A stretch of 19,290 nt of DNA from Flavisolibacter sp. (GTDB lineage Bacteria > Bacteroidota > Bacteroidia > Chitinophagales > Chitinophagaceae), in contig JACDAZ010000414.1 of the NCBI GenBank assembly GCA_013695175.1, positions 1-19,290 of the forward strand. The letters run 5' to 3'. The notes beneath the pieces are model-generated. The model made no database searches. It saw only the letters and a program-made list of their open reading frames with translations, and had not been told where the DNA came from. Both the position numbers and the translations under genes were made by a program. Shown piece by piece: positions 16,100-19,290 of the stretch (position 1 is its first letter; each line of letters begins with the position of its first letter).

Positions 16100-17281
16100 A
16101 TGCTACCTAAGCTGATTGTATCCCCATTTGTTTTATTCATAGCTGTTATTATTGGTTTAAGCAGTTTCAACTTATCGTGTAGCACAAATAAAGTAGCTTC
16201 AGCGCCACATGCCTCAAAAACCAAGGCAGATGAATTGTTTACTAAATACAATCTTGACCAGATAAAACTTCCTCCTGGTTTTAAAATAAGTGTTTTTGCA
16301 GAAGTGCCCAATGCAAGAAGTATGACATGGGGCAGCAATGGAACTTTATTTGTTGGAAACCGTTCAGGCGATAAAGTATTTGCCGTGGTTGACAGAGACA
16401 AAAATGGAGTAGCCGATGAAGTTCATACCATTGCTTCCGGATTAAACTCACCAAATGGTGTGGCTTTTAGAAATGGCAGTTTGTATGTTGCAGAAATAAG
16501 CAGGATCATAAGATTTGATGATATAGAAAATAAACTGACAAATCCACCTGCACCGGTTGTTGTTTATGATAAGCTACCAACAGACAGGCATCACGGCTGG
16601 AAGTTTATAGCTTTCGGGCCTGATGATAAATTATATGTACCTGTTGGTGCACCCTGTAATATTTGCGAAAGAGATAATGATGTTTATTCAACCATCACAC
16701 GTATGAATGCAGATGGATCGGGTTTTGAAATTTTTTCTCATGGTATAAGAAACACTGTTGGTTTTGACTGGCATCCACAAACAAAAGAACTTTGGTTTAC
16801 TGATAATGGTGGTGATAATATGGGCGACGATATTCCGGCTGATGAATTGAATATCGCACCTCAAAAAGGAATGCATTTCGGGTTTCCATATTGTCACCAG
16901 GGAGATATCCTGGATAAAAACCATGACTCTGGAAAATCCTGTGCTGATTATGTGGCACCAGCCATAAAACTTGGACCTCATGTGGCAGCACTAGGTATGC
17001 GGTTTTATACCGGAAACATGTTTTTACCAGAATACAAAAACCAGATTTTTATTGCGGAACATGGTAGCTGGAACCGAAGTACGCCTATTGGTTATAGAAT
17101 TATGTTGGTAAATGTAGAAAACAATAAACCGACACGGTATATTCCATTTGCTACAGGATGGTTGCAAAGCAATGGTAATAAAACAGGCAGACCTGTTGAT
17201 ATAGAAATTGCTGCTGATGGAGCTTTACTGGTTAGTGATGATGACAGGGGAGCTATTTACAGAATAACATTTGAAAACTAG
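16100..17281 (+). CDS. PQQ-dependent sugar/sorbosone dehydrogenase-like lipoprotein
   Basis: A 393-residue exported protein with a beta-propeller of the soluble glucose/L-sorbosone dehydrogenase type, which usually binds PQQ and oxidises sugars outside the cytoplasm. A hydrophobic signal ends in lipobox FNLSC with Cys27, so it should be a lipoprotein. Propeller-type repeats start near residue 58 (LPPGFKISVFAEVPNARSM), and a conserved RHHGW segment (163-167) resembles the catalytic-histidine region. The motifs SPNGVAF and FIAEHGSWNRS are typical of the sorbosone-dehydrogenase branch. It carries extra cysteines at 186, 189, 265 and 281, possibly disulfide-bonded in the periplasm. The substrate and cofactor cannot be confirmed here. 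It lies 34 bp after mce and ends 3 bp from the opposing rnc stop. Confidence 0.88.
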   Translation: MLPKLIVSPFVLFIAVIIGLSSFNLSCSTNKVASAPHASKTKADELFTKYNLDQIKLPPGFKISVFAEVPNARSMTWGSNGTLFVGNRSGDKVFAVVDRDKNGVADEVHTIASGLNSPNGVAFRNGSLYVAEISRIIRFDDIENKLTNPPAPVVVYDKLPTDRHHGWKFIAFGPDDKLYVPVGAPCNICERDNDVYSTITRMNADGSGFEIFSHGIRNTVGFDWHPQTKELWFTDNGGDNMGDDIPADELNIAPQKGMHFGFPYCHQGDILDKNHDSGKSCADYVAPAIKLGPHVAALGMRFYTGNMFLPEYKNQIFIAEHGSWNRSTPIGYRIMLVNVENNKPTRYIPFATGWLQSNGNKTGRPVDIEIAADGALLVSDDDRGAIYRITFEN

Positions 17282-17284
17282 CTA

Positions 17285-18034
17285 TTAATCTTTTTCATGT
17301 TCCTCTTTAACAATGGAATCAGAATTTATAATTCCTAATTTAGTTACAGCCTGTTGGGCAGCAATTTGAGAAGCATCTTTTTTATTAAAGGCTTTGCCTT
17401 CAGCTATAATGCGTCCATTAACTACAGCTGCTACTGTAAACAACCTGCGGCCATTTTCGAGTTGCTCATTAATGGTTTCAAAATCAAGTTGCTTTCCATT
17501 TTTATTGGCCCACCCGTATAACCTGTTTTTGTGGTTGATCTCAAGTAACTCCAGGTCGTCCATAAACATATAGGGCATTATAATTCTGTCAGCTACCCAT
17601 TTAGCAGTTTTTTTATATCCTTTATCAAGGTAAATAGCTCCAACCAATGCCTCTAATGTGTTTCCAAAAATCTGGCTGGTTTTTAAAGATCCGTCTGCTT
17701 TATTGTAAACAGTAACTTTTTTTAGGCCCATTTTCACAGCAATTTCATTCAACTGCTGGCGATTAACCATCTTACTACGCATTTCGGTTAAAAAACCTTC
17801 TTCTTTATATGGATACCTTTTAAATAAATATTCAGCAACAAGTGAACTAAGAATAGCATCGCCAAGGTATTCCAGCCGCTCATTGTTTTCATCAGTAGTT
17901 TCTTTAATGGAGCGGTGTGTGAGTGCTGTTTTATACAGGGAAATATTTCCGGGTGAGTAACCTAAAATTCCCTTCAATTGTTTTTTGAAGGTTGAGCCGG
18001 AATGCTTTTTAAAAAACGAGGTCCAAAAATCCAC
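17285..18034 (-). CDS. rnc: Ribonuclease III
   Basis: Double-strand-specific endoribonuclease that processes rRNA precursors and some mRNAs. At 249 residues it is slightly longer than E. coli Rnc (226). The signature NERLEYLGDAIL (51-62) supplies Glu52, Glu55 and Asp59. The second site, FGNTLEAL, has Glu128 but Asn125 where E. coli has catalytic Asp114. A C-terminal double-stranded-RNA-binding domain covers about 170-240, with AAQQAVTKLG at its end. The start is GTG at 18034; translation before it gives no better codon. It follows fabF by 87 bp, and the spacer holds an imperfect hairpin. Its 3' end lies 3 bp from the opposing dehydrogenase stop. Confidence 0.95.
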   Translation of the reverse strand: MDFWTSFFKKHSGSTFKKQLKGILGYSPGNISLYKTALTHRSIKETTDENNERLEYLGDAILSSLVAEYLFKRYPYKEEGFLTEMRSKMVNRQQLNEIAVKMGLKKVTVYNKADGSLKTSQIFGNTLEALVGAIYLDKGYKKTAKWVADRIIMPYMFMDDLELLEINHKNRLYGWANKNGKQLDFETINEQLENGRRLFTVAAVVNGRIIAEGKAFNKKDASQIAAQQAVTKLGIINSDSIVKEEHEKD

Positions 18035-18060
18035 AAATAAAACAGCTTTAATGCTGAAGA

Positions 18061-18099
18061 TTAAGATGCAAACAAAGTAATTTTTGTTGCAAATCTTAA
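18061..18099. other. Imperfect hairpin in the fabF-rnc spacer (rnc leader)
   Basis: Three stem blocks stack: 18061-18067 with 18093-18099, 18068-18071 with 18087-18090, and 18073-18076 with 18083-18086. That gives 15 pairs with bulges at 18072 and 18091-18092 and a six-base loop. On the minus strand no T tract follows immediately, so it does not look like a good intrinsic terminator for fabF. It lies 27 bases upstream of the rnc start. Confidence 0.6.
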
Positions 18100-18121
18100 A
18101 TTAATATAAAACTATTTGAAA

Positions 18122-19290
18122 TTAAGCAGAATATTTTTTAAAAATAACACATGCATTATGACCACCAAAACCAAACGTGTTACTTAAGGCTGCATTTACT
18201 GGTCTTTTTTGTGCTTCTCCAAAAGTGAAGTTCAATCTTGGATCCAGTTCCGGATCATCGGTAAAATGATTAATTGTTGGTGGCACAATATCATTTTGAA
18301 CACTCATAATACAAGCAATTGCTTCAATAACACCGGCCGCTCCAAGGCAATGCCCTGTCATGGATTTGGTAGAACTAATATTTAATTTGTAAGCATGTTC
18401 CCCAAAAACTTCAGTTATGGCTTTTACTTCTGCAATGTCGCCGAGTGGAGTTGATGTACCATGTGTATTGATATAATCAATGTCAGTAGGTTGCAATTCT
18501 CCATCTTCCAATGCCTGAATCATTACATTTTTAGCACCTAAACCATCTGGATGGGGCGCTGTTATATGATGCGCATCGGCAGTAGCGCCGGCCCCGGCAA
18601 CCTCACAATAGATTTTTGCACCCCTTGCCAGTGCATGTTCCAGTTCTTCAAAAACTACTACGCCGGCTCCCTCACCCATTACAAATCCATCACGGTCTTT
18701 GTCATAAGGCCTGGATGCAGTTTTAGGATTATCATTTCTTTCGCTCAATGCTTTCATAGCATTAAATCCACCAACACCGGCTTCGCTTATTACACTTTCA
18801 GAACCACCTGTAATAATAATATTTGCTTTCCCTAACCTGATTAAATTTAATGCTTCCATCATTGCATTTGTTGATGAAGCACAGGCACTGACAACCGCAA
18901 AGTTGGGACCCCTAAAACCATGTCGCATGGATATATGACCTGCAGCAATATCCAATATCATTTTTGGTATGAAAAAAGGATTGAAACGCGGTGTGCCATC
19001 ACCTTTTGCAAAATTGGTAACTTCTTCCTGGAAAGTGATTAATCCCCCGATACCTGATGCAAATACAACTCCTACCCTGTCTGGATTTACATTTTCTTTG
19101 GTAATGCCTGCATCCTGAACTGCAAAATCCGATGCTACAAGAGCTGTTTGAGTAAACCTGTCTAATTTTCGTGCTTCTTTGCGGTCAAGAAAGTTTGTGG
19201 GATCAAAATTTTTTATTTCGCAGGCAAAACGGGTTTTAAATTTTGATGCATCAAATTGAGTTATAAAATCGCAACCACTGACACCATTTC
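18122..19290 (-). CDS. fabF: 3-oxoacyl-ACP synthase II, 5' end outside window
   Basis: Condensing enzyme that extends acyl-ACP with malonyl-ACP in fatty-acid synthesis. The frame is open to the last base of the window: codons from 19288 read NGVSGCDFITQFDASKF, so 388 residues are visible and roughly 25-30 N-terminal ones are missing. The Met at 18961 (MILDIAAGHIS) is internal, within the conserved FFIPKMILDIAAG region, and is not the start. The thiolase-fold catalytic triad is present: the cysteine in VSACASS (18883-18881), the histidine in NTHGTSTPLGD and the histidine in TGHCLGAAG, preceded by the STKSM lysine. KAS II is preferred to KAS I from the overall motif set. In this phylum the order acpP-fabF-rnc is usual, so acpP probably lies just past the right edge. 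Confidence 0.95.
   Translation of the reverse strand, partial: NGVSGCDFITQFDASKFKTRFACEIKNFDPTNFLDRKEARKLDRFTQTALVASDFAVQDAGITKENVNPDRVGVVFASGIGGLITFQEEVTNFAKGDGTPRFNPFFIPKMILDIAAGHISMRHGFRGPNFAVVSACASSTNAMMEALNLIRLGKANIIITGGSESVISEAGVGGFNAMKALSERNDNPKTASRPYDKDRDGFVMGEGAGVVVFEELEHALARGAKIYCEVAGAGATADAHHITAPHPDGLGAKNVMIQALEDGELQPTDIDYINTHGTSTPLGDIAEVKAITEVFGEHAYKLNISSTKSMTGHCLGAAGVIEAIACIMSVQNDIVPPTINHFTDDPELDPRLNFTFGEAQKRPVNAALSNTFGFGGHNACVIFKKYSA

Noticed and set aside
18043..18056. Short CAGC/GCTG hairpin followed by T-rich sequence before rnc as a fabF terminator
   Set aside because: A four-pair stem is too weak, and the T-rich part runs into the rnc start codon.
18122..18961. A shorter fabF starting at the Met at 18961
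   Set aside because: The same frame continues upstream with clear FabF sequence to the window edge, so this Met is internal and the gene is cut by the edge.
1..19290. Mobile element, phage, CRISPR array, toxin-antitoxin or defence system
   Set aside because: No transposase, integrase, repeat array, target-site duplication or known defence domain is seen; genes are housekeeping and composition is even.

Overview
This window reads as a core chromosomal stretch of a Bacteroidota bacterium, probably of the Chitinophagaceae or a near relative. The inference rests on gliding-motility genes gldF and gldG, a fused murF-alr gene, a signal peptidase II with a long insert typical of the phylum, AT-rich DNA, the lack of Shine-Dalgarno sequences, and several copies of the Bacteroidota -7 promoter element TAnnTTTG close upstream of start codons. 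I see no phage, insertion sequence, CRISPR array, toxin-antitoxin pair or defence island, and no clearly new multi-gene system.

Layout. Positions 1-57 hold the 5' part of a minus-strand tRNA-Ser(GGA) that runs off the left edge, followed by tatD and a polysaccharide deacetylase, both on the minus strand; the deacetylase has a strong intrinsic terminator. From 2061 a plus-strand unit runs gltX, then a stand-alone B12-binding mutase subunit, then an enoyl-CoA hydratase. It meets a minus-strand NlpC/P60 lipoprotein gene tail to tail. Plus-strand fumC and a small unknown gene then meet lspA.

From 15570 down to 7227 a long minus-strand block runs iscS, an IscA/ErpA-type gene, a terminator, gldF, gldG, a terC/alx-type gene, murF-alr, a 42-bp hairpin and lspA. 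On the right, plus-strand methylmalonyl-CoA epimerase and a PQQ-dependent sugar-dehydrogenase-like lipoprotein gene meet minus-strand rnc, which follows fabF. The fabF frame is still open at the right edge, so its 5' end lies outside the window.

Functionally, the B12-binding subunit and the epimerase both belong to methylmalonyl-CoA/propionate metabolism, and fumarase and the hydratase fit the same central carbon network. MurF-Alr, LspA, the NlpC/P60 protein and the deacetylase serve the envelope. GldF and GldG belong to the gliding/type IX secretion-associated ABC transporter.

The most notable anomaly is a single in-frame TAA in gldG (11890-11892) that separates two otherwise collinear parts of the protein. 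Other points worth checking are promoter elements only 4-6 nt from start codons (possible leaderless mRNAs), an imperfect hairpin in the rnc leader, and a compound inverted repeat between murF-alr and lspA.
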